This document shows positions 51,279-59,884 of a DNA stretch of 64,000 nucleotides, piece by piece. This DNA is from an uncultured Acetatifactor sp. (GTDB lineage Bacteria > Bacillota > Clostridia > Lachnospirales > Lachnospiraceae). Each line of letters opens with the position of its first letter. Position 1 is the first letter of the stretch. The stretch lies in the NCBI GenBank assembly GCA_910589655.1, contig CAJUTJ010000188.1:1-64000 (forward strand). Direction: 5' to 3'. The translations under genes were made by a program, and so were the position numbers. The notes under the pieces were generated by a model. It did not search any database, had not been told where the DNA came from, and worked only from the letters and a program-made list of their open reading frames with translations.

Positions 51279-52481
51279 TCACTCCTTCCACCCCATCTGC
51301 CGGAGCAGTCTGCTGCGATTTCCCGCATTCCGCAGAATATCTCTCACCTTGCCGCGATTCAGCTTTTTATTATTCCGGAGAAATACCGCCAGCGTAACCG
51401 CCCACAAGACAGGCCACAGTACAACATGGCGCGATGTTCCGGGGTGGTTCATTTTCATTTGATAATGAAATTCTTTTACATAAGCCCAGAAACTATTCTT
51501 CGATACAATTACCATACGGTTCTTGTCCGCCTTTCCGAACTCCTCCGCCGCAAACACATCCAAAAGAAACTCTTCCGCCAGCTTCCCGTCATGCCTGTCC
51601 CCCATGGTCAGGTCTTTTCTAAGTCCCAGAAATTCTTTGCAGACCATTGTCACCGCCTCCGCAAACGTCCTTACATGACAACTTTCCGCCAGCTCCAGAA
51701 ATTCCGGCACCGCCTTTTGCACCGTCTCCCTGTTCCAAAAAACCACCCAGTCACAGAGCAGCTTCAGTCCGAAACCTGCCCGAAGAAAATGCTGCAGCAT
51801 ATGAAGAAGCAGCTGCATAGCCTGATACGGCTCACCGGCTACGGGAAGACGGACTCCCATGCATTCCTTGTATTCCCTTTTTTCAAAAAAGGAAGGAAGC
51901 AGCTCCTTCATGCGCAAATTTGTCTCGTTATTCCGAAACGGCTCCGCCAGCATGGTATGCAGTTCCACATCAATCCCGTCTTTGGAGCTGCAAGTCAAAT
52001 GGTGATTGGCATGCTGGCTCTCCTTGACCGGAAAATGTTCCCCGGCCAGAACCTTAGCCGCAGCTTCCAGCCTGTCCTCCGGCACCAGAAGATCTATATC
52101 CCCCGATTTTCTTGTCTCCGGCACGGGATACAGTTCCGCCACCCCGCAGCCCTTTAACACCAGCACGGGAATATCTGCGCCCTCCAGAAGGTTCACAAGA
52201 TACCGGGTCAGAAACAGCAGGCGATAGCTCTGTTTTACCGTAACACGGGCACTATGTTCCACATACTTTCCGTCCGCTTCCCCAAGGGGCTCTCCCCGCC
52301 ACTCCTCACACAACACCCCATACAGCAAGGGGAGCACTTTATGCTGCCCCGCCATGTATATAAGTTTTTCCGTATCCGCCTCTCGGGACAGCTCCCAAAG
52401 TCCTTGGGGTTCAGACCCTGTCAATGCCCGAGAGAGAAGCAGGCATAGAAGCCTTTGCTCTTTGTTCAGCTTCGCGCTCAT
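51279..52481 (-). CDS. nucleotidyltransferase family protein (NTP_transf_5)
   Basis: The 400-residue protein matches the NTP_transf_5 pattern: VLVLKGCGVAELYP followed by R-K-S-G-D-I-D-L-L-V, with Asp128 and Asp130 as the metal-binding DxD, then a helical region with VELHTMLAEP. Family members occur in exopolysaccharide loci and in RiPP clusters, where one acts after a precursor kinase to add groups to phosphorylated peptides. Here the nearby PqqD-kinase and leader genes favour the second setting, as inference. AAGGAG precedes the ATG. It overlaps the upstream glycosyltransferase by 4 bases. Confidence 0.87.
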   Translation of the reverse strand: MSAKLNKEQRLLCLLLSRALTGSEPQGLWELSREADTEKLIYMAGQHKVLPLLYGVLCEEWRGEPLGEADGKYVEHSARVTVKQSYRLLFLTRYLVNLLEGADIPVLVLKGCGVAELYPVPETRKSGDIDLLVPEDRLEAAAKVLAGEHFPVKESQHANHHLTCSSKDGIDVELHTMLAEPFRNNETNLRMKELLPSFFEKREYKECMGVRLPVAGEPYQAMQLLLHMLQHFLRAGFGLKLLCDWVVFWNRETVQKAVPEFLELAESCHVRTFAEAVTMVCKEFLGLRKDLTMGDRHDGKLAEEFLLDVFAAEEFGKADKNRMVIVSKNSFWAYVKEFHYQMKMNHPGTSRHVVLWPVLWAVTLAVFLRNNKKLNRGKVRDILRNAGNRSRLLRQMGWKE

Positions 52482-53563
52482 GACTTCTCCTTTTTATTCC
52501 GGGAATCCGTAATCCTACCGTCCACACGCAGCTTTCGCAGTAATGCGATTCCTGCCGTAAAAAGGAAATATGCACGGAGATGAAATACCACGGATGCCGC
52601 CCGTATCATAACCCGCCAAGAAAAAGCCGAAATTTCATTAATATATCTTCCTTTTGCCAGCGCTGCCATGGATTCTCTCACAAGAGGATCCTTCCCGTAT
52701 TTTTTCATCACACGAGTGCCTTCCCGAATGCCCTTCTTTTTAAATTGAAGCTCCTGTTTTACCAGAAAAAAACTTCCGAAAAAGATATGCAGCGCGGTCC
52801 AGTCCCCATAATCTCCCTGTATCCCGCGGTCCGCCACAAATCGGTTGAAATCTGCCGCTATGGATAACCACACAGGCATCAAATTCTCCTTATAGCGGAA
52901 GGTGACGGATTCCTCGTTGACACGATACAGATAGATACTGTCCTCTATAAAAGCATACTTGGGCCGATATACGTAGCAGTCCATATTATGTGCCTTATCT
53001 TGTGTGAAAGGATATGCACGGCACCGGAGATCATGGGCATCCAAAAATTCCTTTTTATACAGCTGTCCCCAATTATGAGCCAGATGACCATACATATAAA
53101 AGCCCTTAAACCGGAAGTCCACCGTTTCGGTGTACTCTCCTCCGTGGAGATGATGGCTGTTTGTCTGACGAACACCGGAATCATTGAATCTGCGGTAACA
53201 ACCCACAGTAATATCGGCCTGTTCCGCCTCTGCCTTTTCCACCAGCAGACGGATGGCAGCCTCACCGTCCAGACAGTCATCCGAATCTATAAAAAAGAGA
53301 TATTTTCCGCCGGCAGCATACATTCCCGTATTGCGCGACAAGCCCAGCCCTTTATTTTCCTGATGAATCACGCTTATATTTTCATAGGCCGCCGCATATC
53401 CGTCACAGAGCGCCGGACAGTTATCCGGAGATCCGTCATCTATCAGTAATATTTCCAACGCCGGATAATCCTGCCGCAGGATGCTCTTTACACAGGCATC
53501 CAAATACTTTTCCGTCTTATATACCGGCACCACCACGCTGACCACTGCTTCCCTCTGTTCCAT
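52478..53563 (-). CDS. family 2 glycosyltransferase
   Basis: The 361-residue protein has a GT-A fold: VVSVVVPVYKTEKYLDACVKS, LLIDDGSPDNCPALCDGYA, NTGMYAAGGKYLFFIDSDDCLD (DxD), and a C-terminal helical part with no clear membrane anchor. It is coupled by an ATGA overlap to the nucleotidyltransferase gene, so the two probably act together. Targets could be the leader-bearing proteins or a surface glycan. ATG at 53563 has AGGAAGG 9 nt upstream. The frame extends to 53635 without a better start. Confidence 0.9.
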   Translation of the reverse strand: MEQREAVVSVVVPVYKTEKYLDACVKSILRQDYPALEILLIDDGSPDNCPALCDGYAAAYENISVIHQENKGLGLSRNTGMYAAGGKYLFFIDSDDCLDGEAAIRLLVEKAEAEQADITVGCYRRFNDSGVRQTNSHHLHGGEYTETVDFRFKGFYMYGHLAHNWGQLYKKEFLDAHDLRCRAYPFTQDKAHNMDCYVYRPKYAFIEDSIYLYRVNEESVTFRYKENLMPVWLSIAADFNRFVADRGIQGDYGDWTALHIFFGSFFLVKQELQFKKKGIREGTRVMKKYGKDPLVRESMAALAKGRYINEISAFSWRVMIRAASVVFHLRAYFLFTAGIALLRKLRVDGRITDSRNKKEKS

Positions 53564-53725
53564 TTTCCTCATCCTTCCTGCCGGAGCGTGTCTGAAAATC
53601 AAGCCTTTCCGCCGGCCATTTGTATTACACTTCACTTAATATGCAGCAGTTCAGACAGGGCGCTGAACTGTTACAAGAATGCATACAAAACGCGGAAAGA
53701 ATGCGGTTTGACTGCATTTTTATTA

Positions 53726-53754
53726 ATTTTATCATCAACGGCTCCCTCTTTCAA
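53726..53754 (-). promoter_or_regulatory. promoter of the glycosyltransferase/nucleotidyltransferase pair
   Basis: On the minus strand TTGAAA (53749-53754) and TAAAAT (53726-53731) are spaced by 17 bases, about 165 bases before the ATG at 53563. The long leader includes the hairpin CAGTTCAGCGC/GTCTGAACTG. Confidence 0.5.
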
Positions 53755-53794
53755 TGAAAAGTATGCCTCTATATTTCATAAAATAAAGAAGAAG

Positions 53795-53926
53795 ATACTG
53801 TTCACTTGCTGTCGCCGCTAGGTGTTTTCACGCTGCTTCTGCGTGATAAACCCGAGACAGACATGCGCGAAATCGCTGTTTTACGATTTCTGTGCATAGG
53901 TTGCTGTGAACGAAATGAACAGTAAC
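53795..53926 (+). repeat. palindromic intergenic element, copy F
   Basis: The compact form (about 132 bp) runs from ATACTGTTCACTTGC to GAACGAAATGAACAGTAAC, with CACGC/GCGTG and GAAATCGC/ACGATTTC inside. Its end directly abuts the terminator of the PL11 gene. Confidence 0.85.
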
Positions 53927-53958
53927 AAAAAGAAAGCCTGCATGAGGCTTTCTTTTTT
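53927..53958 (-). terminator. terminator of the PL11 lyase gene
   Basis: The perfect stem AAAAAGAAAGCCT/AGGCTTTCTTTTT around GCATG lies 18 bases past the lyase stop codon. The T-run on the minus strand makes a strong rho-independent terminator. The structure is symmetric and could act on both strands. Confidence 0.9.
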
Positions 53959-53976
53959 ATTTAAGATTGAGACAAT

Positions 53977-56900
53977 TTACTCCATCCTGTCCTTTTTACG
54001 TTTCGTGATAACCATAGATACCGTTCCGCAGACAGCAGCAATCAATACGGCCATCCAAATATTCGCGGCAATGTTCATAGTATCACCTGTCTTAGGAATC
54101 GTATCCTGCTTTACATCCTCTCCGCTTTCCTCCGAGTCCCCGTCATCATCAGAATCGGCATTGGTATCGGTATCATCTCCCGGGTCGGGTGTAGGAGCAG
54201 GTGTAGGATCAGGTGTAGGATCAGGTGAAGGCTCCGGAGTAGGCGTAATGCTTTCCTTTTTCTCCCATCCAACGATAAAGGGTGAGGCACTCGTAATGTG
54301 AATCTCCAATCCCGCATCCGTCTTTGTGATGCTGCCGTCCACACTGCTGAAGCTCTCAATGTCGCCCGCACTTGTCCGATTACATCCTATAGTGATTAAG
54401 TGGCTGATTACAAATTCGTAATCTTCCTTCGTAGTCCCGTCAGGATAAGGAATCGTAATATCCACTCCCTCTGCCGGGAAGTTTTCTTTGGTAGCGGCAA
54501 CCCATTCACTATTGTTGACTTTTACCATTACATGTATCTCTAACATCTTGGTATTTTCCTTGGGAATATCGCCGAAGCCGCCTGCCTTTGCTGCCTCTTT
54601 CACAGCCTTTTCCATATATTCCTGAAGAGCCTCCGGAGTACTGCATCCGGTTTTATTCTTTACTTCTTCATTCTTTAACGCTTCCGTCAGTGACTGGTTT
54701 ATGCTGTCTGCATCCGATGCTGCTTCTACCTTAACGTCATAGCTCTCTTTCGGATCCTCCTTGTCCGCGGACTGGCTGCCGTCCGTGGTATACCGGATAT
54801 CTGCCTTGGGCAGCTGCATAGCAAGCACCTGATCTCTGTTATCCTCACCCAGATAGAAGCCCAGATGGGGAGGCTGGTTATAAGAGGTATTCTGGTTTGC
54901 CACCGCATTACGATAAACCGGATCCTGCATCAAACTGTAAATCATGTACTCCGTCTCGTAAGGAGTCATATAAATACGCAGCTCATTGTTGTCCGAATCG
55001 CCTACCAAAACCTCCTCACGCCAATCTCCGAACAAGTCCGCCGTAAGGCTGGGATTATTCTTTGTACCGTTATTCGTGTGCGTTCCTTCGAATACTGCCA
55101 GAACATCCATCTCATTGTTTTCCCAGTCATATTTGTAAATGGTCTGTTCCGTACCGCCTGCGCCGGGATTCCGTCCGTCCCCGAGCTCACTGAGCAGATC
55201 GCCGTCCCAGTATAATCTCCAGTTCGTAGAGAAAGTGCCGGGCGGTGTACTGGCAATAATCTCGCCAAAGAAATTATAAATACCGCCGGTAGGATCCCCT
55301 TCGTTATTGGGCGTATTGATCCAGTACTCGAAGCCGGGATTGGGCGTAATATTTGCCGCCACGCCACGTCCGATATCGCCCAGTTCATGCCACATGCCGT
55401 TGATACGGCTGCCGTTGGCCGCATTGGACAAGGTGCCGTTGAGAGTGGACTCCTTCTCCTCGGAGGGTGTGAATACATACAGCTGGGTCGGTTTCTCCGG
55501 ATTCATGGCCGTCAAATGGATGGAATCGGAATGTCCCTGATAATCCTGACCGTCCATACCGTCCTTCGCCCAGAGCACGGAGCCGTCATGGTCGATAGCC
55601 AGCGCGCCGATTACCAGTTCGTCATAGCCGTCATTATCCATATCTCCGGTGGACACATTATGATTGCCCTTTCCGGCATAACGGTCGCCGTTAGGTACGT
55701 CAAAGTTCCATGCCAGTGTCAAATGACCGCCTATGAGCTGGTAAGCCGCTACCGTAGTCTTCGCATAATAACCTCTGTTCAGCAATACCGTGGGCACTGC
55801 CTCGCCGCTGCCGCCTGCCTTAGGCTGATATGCCATGGCAATATTGAAGCGGGATGCACGATTGCCCCAGTTATCATTATAATCTTCAAAATTTGTCACC
55901 GTATTTACATAGTCTATGGTGTCAATCTCTTCACCGGTAGCGCCGTTGAAAATACTGATATATTCATTACTTGTCACATCCGCATGTCCGGTAGGTCTGA
56001 TATTTGAGCCGGGAATAATGCTCCTGTCACCGATATAAGATACTTCGGTGCTTCCGTCCGTCATATCAAATTTTCCCTCGGCATTGGGTTTGTAGCTGAC
56101 CGTACCGTCGGAAGTCTTGACAAAGAACTCGGCCTTTCCGTCTTCGTCCAAATCATAAAGCATAAATTGGTTAAAGTGCGCTCCGGAAGGCAGCTCCAGT
56201 CCCATGTTAATTCTCCACAGAGGAGTGCCGTCCAATTCATAACAATCGAAAATGGTAGGTCCCGAAGGTCCGTCCTGTTTTCCGGAGTCAAAGGCATCGG
56301 AAGGATACCATTTTACAACCACCTCATACTGTCCGTCACCGTCCACGTCCGCAACGCCTGCGTCATTGATGGAATAGGTCTGGAAGTTACCGTCCTTGTC
56401 CATCTGGGGTTCCGGCTTCTGGAGCGGAATCGACAGATAAGTCTGAGAGAGCGCTTCCACTGCCGGTGACGTTGTAACCTTACCATCCTTAATTATCTGT
56501 ACCGAGTATAAATTTCCGGGCTGCCCCGCAGGATCCAAATAATTACTTTTGGCAGTGATGGGGGAGTCGTTAATCACCTTGCCGTTACGCAGGACGTTAA
56601 ACTGTACGCCCGTTCCGTACTCTTCCACCAATACCCTCCAAGACACCAGAATACCGCTGCCGGAAGGAATCGCCGTCACGCCCCTGTCCAAATATTCCAT
56701 GGAACGTGTCTTGGAATTATAACCGTTGGCGCTGGCATCACAGCTGATACGGTAAAATACGTCATATTCAAATAGCTGCGGCGTATAATTCCAGAGCTTT
56801 CTCAGGGATACCGCCAAATCTTTGTTAAATGCCTCCAAGGTAGTCTGGGATGCGCCGTAGGCGTCTCCATGATACTCATTGGGTATGAAATGTTCGGGAA

Positions 56901-59463
56901 TTACGGCATAATCCGTTCCCTGTGCAAGCTTTGCACCATATACATAAATTCCTTCCGTGTCTCCGTCATAAGCACGGATAGCAGTCCAGCCTTCCACCGG
57001 GGCGTCCGTGCGTACCGTTCCGTCACTCAGGCAGACCGTTACCGTCTGAGGCAGCTGATCCTCGCTCCAGTCCGCACCGGGCTCCAGCTCCAGTGTGGGC
57101 GGATTGTTCACGCTGACCACATAGGGCAGCTCGGTATAATTCATTTGGAAAGCCGCCTGAAGCTTGAACAGATTCGTATACTTGTCCGTCACCAGAGGCG
57201 CCGTCCACTCATAGACAGCCTCCGTGTCAGCATCGAAATCAGGGACGGATACCCACTGGCCTACCGTCACTTGAGCCTTGGAGCCGTCTCCCAGCTTTAC
57301 CGTAACCTCTTTCGGGAACTCAAAGCTGTCGAAAGTCGTCTTTGACACGTTTACATTCGAGGGCTGTATCACATCCACGATATCCAGCGCTCCAAACTTG
57401 TCATAGTCCACTATAATATTATCAAAGCCGGCTTTCGGTTTGTCACAGTCTTTTTGTTTGTGTATCACCAGAATGGACAGACCGTTTGCCCTTTCGTCAA
57501 TAGGGATATCCGTCACCGTGTACGGTGTTCCGGAGCCGTCCTTCGCCGACAAAGTCAGCGCCGCCGTGTGATTCACATAGTCAAATTCCACCTTTACATG
57601 AGCCCATTTATTCATAGCGCCGACATTTGTGCCCACAGGACTGTCGGAAGAAATCACGCCGTCGAAATTATTATTTGTGGGATCCTCTCCGCTTCCGGCC
57701 AGATATTCGGTGGTATGGTAGCTAAACTGCCCCTTACTGTCCACACAAAGAGTAAAATAATTCTGCTTTGCCGCCGGAGACACAAAAAGAATGTTAAACG
57801 GCTTGGTGCCTCCGATATTGACAGGCAGGAAGTCAAATTCCATCACGGCTCCCTTTACAATATCGGCGGGAAGATCCAGTCTGGATCCTCTGTTTTTATC
57901 AAGGGCGTCGTTCTGGAACGCAAGCAGATACGGATCGCCGCCGTTATCCCCAAGCTCAAAGCCGAAACCGCCGGTTCCGGAAGTCTTGTCCAGATCCTTT
58001 CCCCAGACATTCCATCCATCTATCCCAAAAGAAAAATCGTCTTCGTAGTCATGAGTTGACACCCAGTTTCCGGCATAATTCATGGTATAGGATACCTTCA
58101 GGTTCCTGTGATTGCGGTTCCCTGCCGGAGCCAGAAGATCCGCCGTCCATACATAGCTGCCCTTGGTTTCCACATCAAAAGCAGGGCTGCTTGTCCATGA
58201 TGTCTGGTCAATGGGCACCACGATCACTCTGCCGTTTACCAAGGTTGCCGCCACCTGTGTGGGATGTGTATATGTACCGCTTGTCCATTGTTCCTTTTTG
58301 ACGTTGACCGTTTCCGGATTCTTTATGGAATTAATATCCGTCTCCAAGAAATCGGACATATATTTCATGTCATAGGATACCTTTAAATTCAAAGGATTTG
58401 TCACTCCCTGAGGAGGTATGATATCTGCCGTCCAAGTATACTCTCCCATCTCGTCCGGATTAAAGTCCTTGTTCGTTACACTACTGTCCTTGTTCTCGGC
58501 CTTCCATGTAGAAGCGTCGATCTGGACCGTCACTTTCGTCCCGTCCGAAAGCTCCCCCTGTACTTCAGCAGGATGGTATCCGCCGGCTTCATACTGCTGT
58601 TTCGTCAAAGTACTATTCTGTAATTCTTCCAACAGCGTTACATAAGTAGGTATCACTACGGAATTTGTCTTTTTGTAATACATATAAAAATCATCAATTC
58701 CCATATTCACCGAAGGCTTTGCCCCCTCGGTAAGCATAGTGAATTTATCCGCCTTTGTGGCCGTTGACAAAAAGTCAATTCCCTCCGCCGCCACAGCTCC
58801 GTCCAGCTTAACGCTCAGCTGATGTGCTGTAAAATCAAAGGTAATTTCTATGTCATGTACGGTTTTTGCATCAATGGTCTTTCCCGTGTTTTGCTTATCC
58901 GCAGAACCATAGACCGTATAATATAAAGGAGTCGTGTTCTGTTTACCGTCTTCTCCGCGGATATCATTCAAATACAGCGTCACAAGCTCATTGTCCCCGT
59001 CCGAAATCCGGATTCCGGCATATCCGGCACCGCTGGTGCTGCTGAAAGTCGTTGTATACCACTTAAAAGATATGGTGGACGTTTCCATATCCGGCGCATT
59101 CTCTACAAGCACCTTAGAGGTGGATCTCTCCCCCTCCTTCGTGGTCATTTTCAGGTAATGATTCCCGTTGTCTTCCACCACTTCTATAGTTCCTTTGGTG
59201 GTTATGGCGCTCATCCCCCAGTTATCCGTCACCGATTCAAAATCCTCTGACAAAGAGTTACCGTCTCCGGCTGCATAACCGCCCGAACCGTTCGCTCCCG
59301 GCTGTGTGCCCGTAACGAGATTACCGTTACCGTTGGATACCGTGTCAAGCGACAGGCTCTCATGCCCCCCTAGGTTGTCCACACTTCCGGCATTCGCCGC
59401 CATTGCCGGGGTCAGGGCAAGGCATGCCGCCATCAGAAATGCCAACATTCGTTTTTTGCGCAT
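53977..59463 (-). CDS. sortase-anchored multidomain rhamnogalacturonan lyase (PL11)
   Basis: The 1828-residue secreted protein has a signal peptide (1-28, ending AMAANAG). Up to four Ig-like Big_4-type repeats follow (about 275-355, 380-455, 715-780 and 790-870), with two jelly-roll, LamG-like domains before and between them. A PL11 propeller comes next (about 880-1540; DVDGDGQYEVVVKWYP, YDLDEDGKAEFF, GKGNHNVSTGDMDNDGYDELV). A Cys-containing alpha/beta domain, a Pro/Asp linker, and the sorting signal IPKTGD with membrane helix and KRKKDRME tail complete it. It cleaves rhamnogalacturonan I at the cell surface. GAGGAGG lies 6 nt before ATG 59463. Confidence 0.92.
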   Translation of the reverse strand: MRKKRMLAFLMAACLALTPAMAANAGSVDNLGGHESLSLDTVSNGNGNLVTGTQPGANGSGGYAAGDGNSLSEDFESVTDNWGMSAITTKGTIEVVEDNGNHYLKMTTKEGERSTSKVLVENAPDMETSTISFKWYTTTFSSTSGAGYAGIRISDGDNELVTLYLNDIRGEDGKQNTTPLYYTVYGSADKQNTGKTIDAKTVHDIEITFDFTAHQLSVKLDGAVAAEGIDFLSTATKADKFTMLTEGAKPSVNMGIDDFYMYYKKTNSVVIPTYVTLLEELQNSTLTKQQYEAGGYHPAEVQGELSDGTKVTVQIDASTWKAENKDSSVTNKDFNPDEMGEYTWTADIIPPQGVTNPLNLKVSYDMKYMSDFLETDINSIKNPETVNVKKEQWTSGTYTHPTQVAATLVNGRVIVVPIDQTSWTSSPAFDVETKGSYVWTADLLAPAGNRNHRNLKVSYTMNYAGNWVSTHDYEDDFSFGIDGWNVWGKDLDKTSGTGGFGFELGDNGGDPYLLAFQNDALDKNRGSRLDLPADIVKGAVMEFDFLPVNIGGTKPFNILFVSPAAKQNYFTLCVDSKGQFSYHTTEYLAGSGEDPTNNNFDGVISSDSPVGTNVGAMNKWAHVKVEFDYVNHTAALTLSAKDGSGTPYTVTDIPIDERANGLSILVIHKQKDCDKPKAGFDNIIVDYDKFGALDIVDVIQPSNVNVSKTTFDSFEFPKEVTVKLGDGSKAQVTVGQWVSVPDFDADTEAVYEWTAPLVTDKYTNLFKLQAAFQMNYTELPYVVSVNNPPTLELEPGADWSEDQLPQTVTVCLSDGTVRTDAPVEGWTAIRAYDGDTEGIYVYGAKLAQGTDYAVIPEHFIPNEYHGDAYGASQTTLEAFNKDLAVSLRKLWNYTPQLFEYDVFYRISCDASANGYNSKTRSMEYLDRGVTAIPSGSGILVSWRVLVEEYGTGVQFNVLRNGKVINDSPITAKSNYLDPAGQPGNLYSVQIIKDGKVTTSPAVEALSQTYLSIPLQKPEPQMDKDGNFQTYSINDAGVADVDGDGQYEVVVKWYPSDAFDSGKQDGPSGPTIFDCYELDGTPLWRINMGLELPSGAHFNQFMLYDLDEDGKAEFFVKTSDGTVSYKPNAEGKFDMTDGSTEVSYIGDRSIIPGSNIRPTGHADVTSNEYISIFNGATGEEIDTIDYVNTVTNFEDYNDNWGNRASRFNIAMAYQPKAGGSGEAVPTVLLNRGYYAKTTVAAYQLIGGHLTLAWNFDVPNGDRYAGKGNHNVSTGDMDNDGYDELVIGALAIDHDGSVLWAKDGMDGQDYQGHSDSIHLTAMNPEKPTQLYVFTPSEEKESTLNGTLSNAANGSRINGMWHELGDIGRGVAANITPNPGFEYWINTPNNEGDPTGGIYNFFGEIIASTPPGTFSTNWRLYWDGDLLSELGDGRNPGAGGTEQTIYKYDWENNEMDVLAVFEGTHTNNGTKNNPSLTADLFGDWREEVLVGDSDNNELRIYMTPYETEYMIYSLMQDPVYRNAVANQNTSYNQPPHLGFYLGEDNRDQVLAMQLPKADIRYTTDGSQSADKEDPKESYDVKVEAASDADSINQSLTEALKNEEVKNKTGCSTPEALQEYMEKAVKEAAKAGGFGDIPKENTKMLEIHVMVKVNNSEWVAATKENFPAEGVDITIPYPDGTTKEDYEFVISHLITIGCNRTSAGDIESFSSVDGSITKTDAGLEIHITSASPFIVGWEKKESITPTPEPSPDPTPDPTPAPTPDPGDDTDTNADSDDDGDSEESGEDVKQDTIPKTGDTMNIAANIWMAVLIAAVCGTVSMVITKRKKDRME

Positions 59464-59884
59464 AATTATCCTCCTCAATTTGCATATAGGCTCCCGAAAT
59501 TTCTTTTGATCCGATTTTGTGAAATGAATTTTTGCCGGATGTGCACAAAATTATGCCGGATACACAAAGTGCATCTTATAACGTGTACAAAACTGCGTGT
59601 ACACCGGCTAAATTTGTGTGCCGCCAACGGAAATCGGCAGCAAAGGCAGATTCAAAGAATATTCCGAAAGACTAATATACGCTATTATTTAAATGCTAAA
59701 TCTTTTTGGGCAAAAAATCAAAGCATTAACGACCAACTTTTAACTTGATTTATGCATTTTGTACCATTTTGGATTAACACATGTCTTTCATATGTACATT
59801 TTCCCGAAAGAATCTTGACAACCGCTTTTCCTTCCGAGTATGATAGAGACAAAATAACCGTTTATACCAAAGATCGGAGTCCCT
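59464..59884. other. divergent intergenic region upstream of the PL11 gene
   Basis: This AT-rich 421-base region has short self-complementary pieces (GTGTACA...TGTACAC around 59581-59603, ATATGTACAT near 59791). The promoter of the plus-strand gene is at its right end. I could not fix a promoter for the lyase. No gene is present. Confidence 0.4.
59815..59844 (+). promoter_or_regulatory. promoter of the GT-B-like gene
   Basis: A perfect TTGACA (59815-59820) and TATGAT (59839-59844) are spaced by 18 bases, with a start near 59851 and GGAG 5 nt before the ATG at 59885. Confidence 0.65.

Larger units (their letters stand above)
53564..53976. other. gap with promoter, repeat fragment and copy F
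   Basis: Contains a fragment of the second element (about 53645-53705, CAGTTCAGACAGGGCGCTGAACTG, itself a hairpin), the promoter at 53726-53754, palindromic copy F (53795-53926) and the terminator at 53927-53958. No gene is present. Confidence 0.6.

Noticed and set aside
45572..53563. Classification as a lasso-peptide, lanthipeptide, sactipeptide or thiazole/oxazole cluster
   Set aside because: No asparagine-synthase-like cyclase, B protein, LanM/LanBC, radical SAM or YcaO gene is present. Only the kinase and nucleotidyltransferase recall lasso tailoring.
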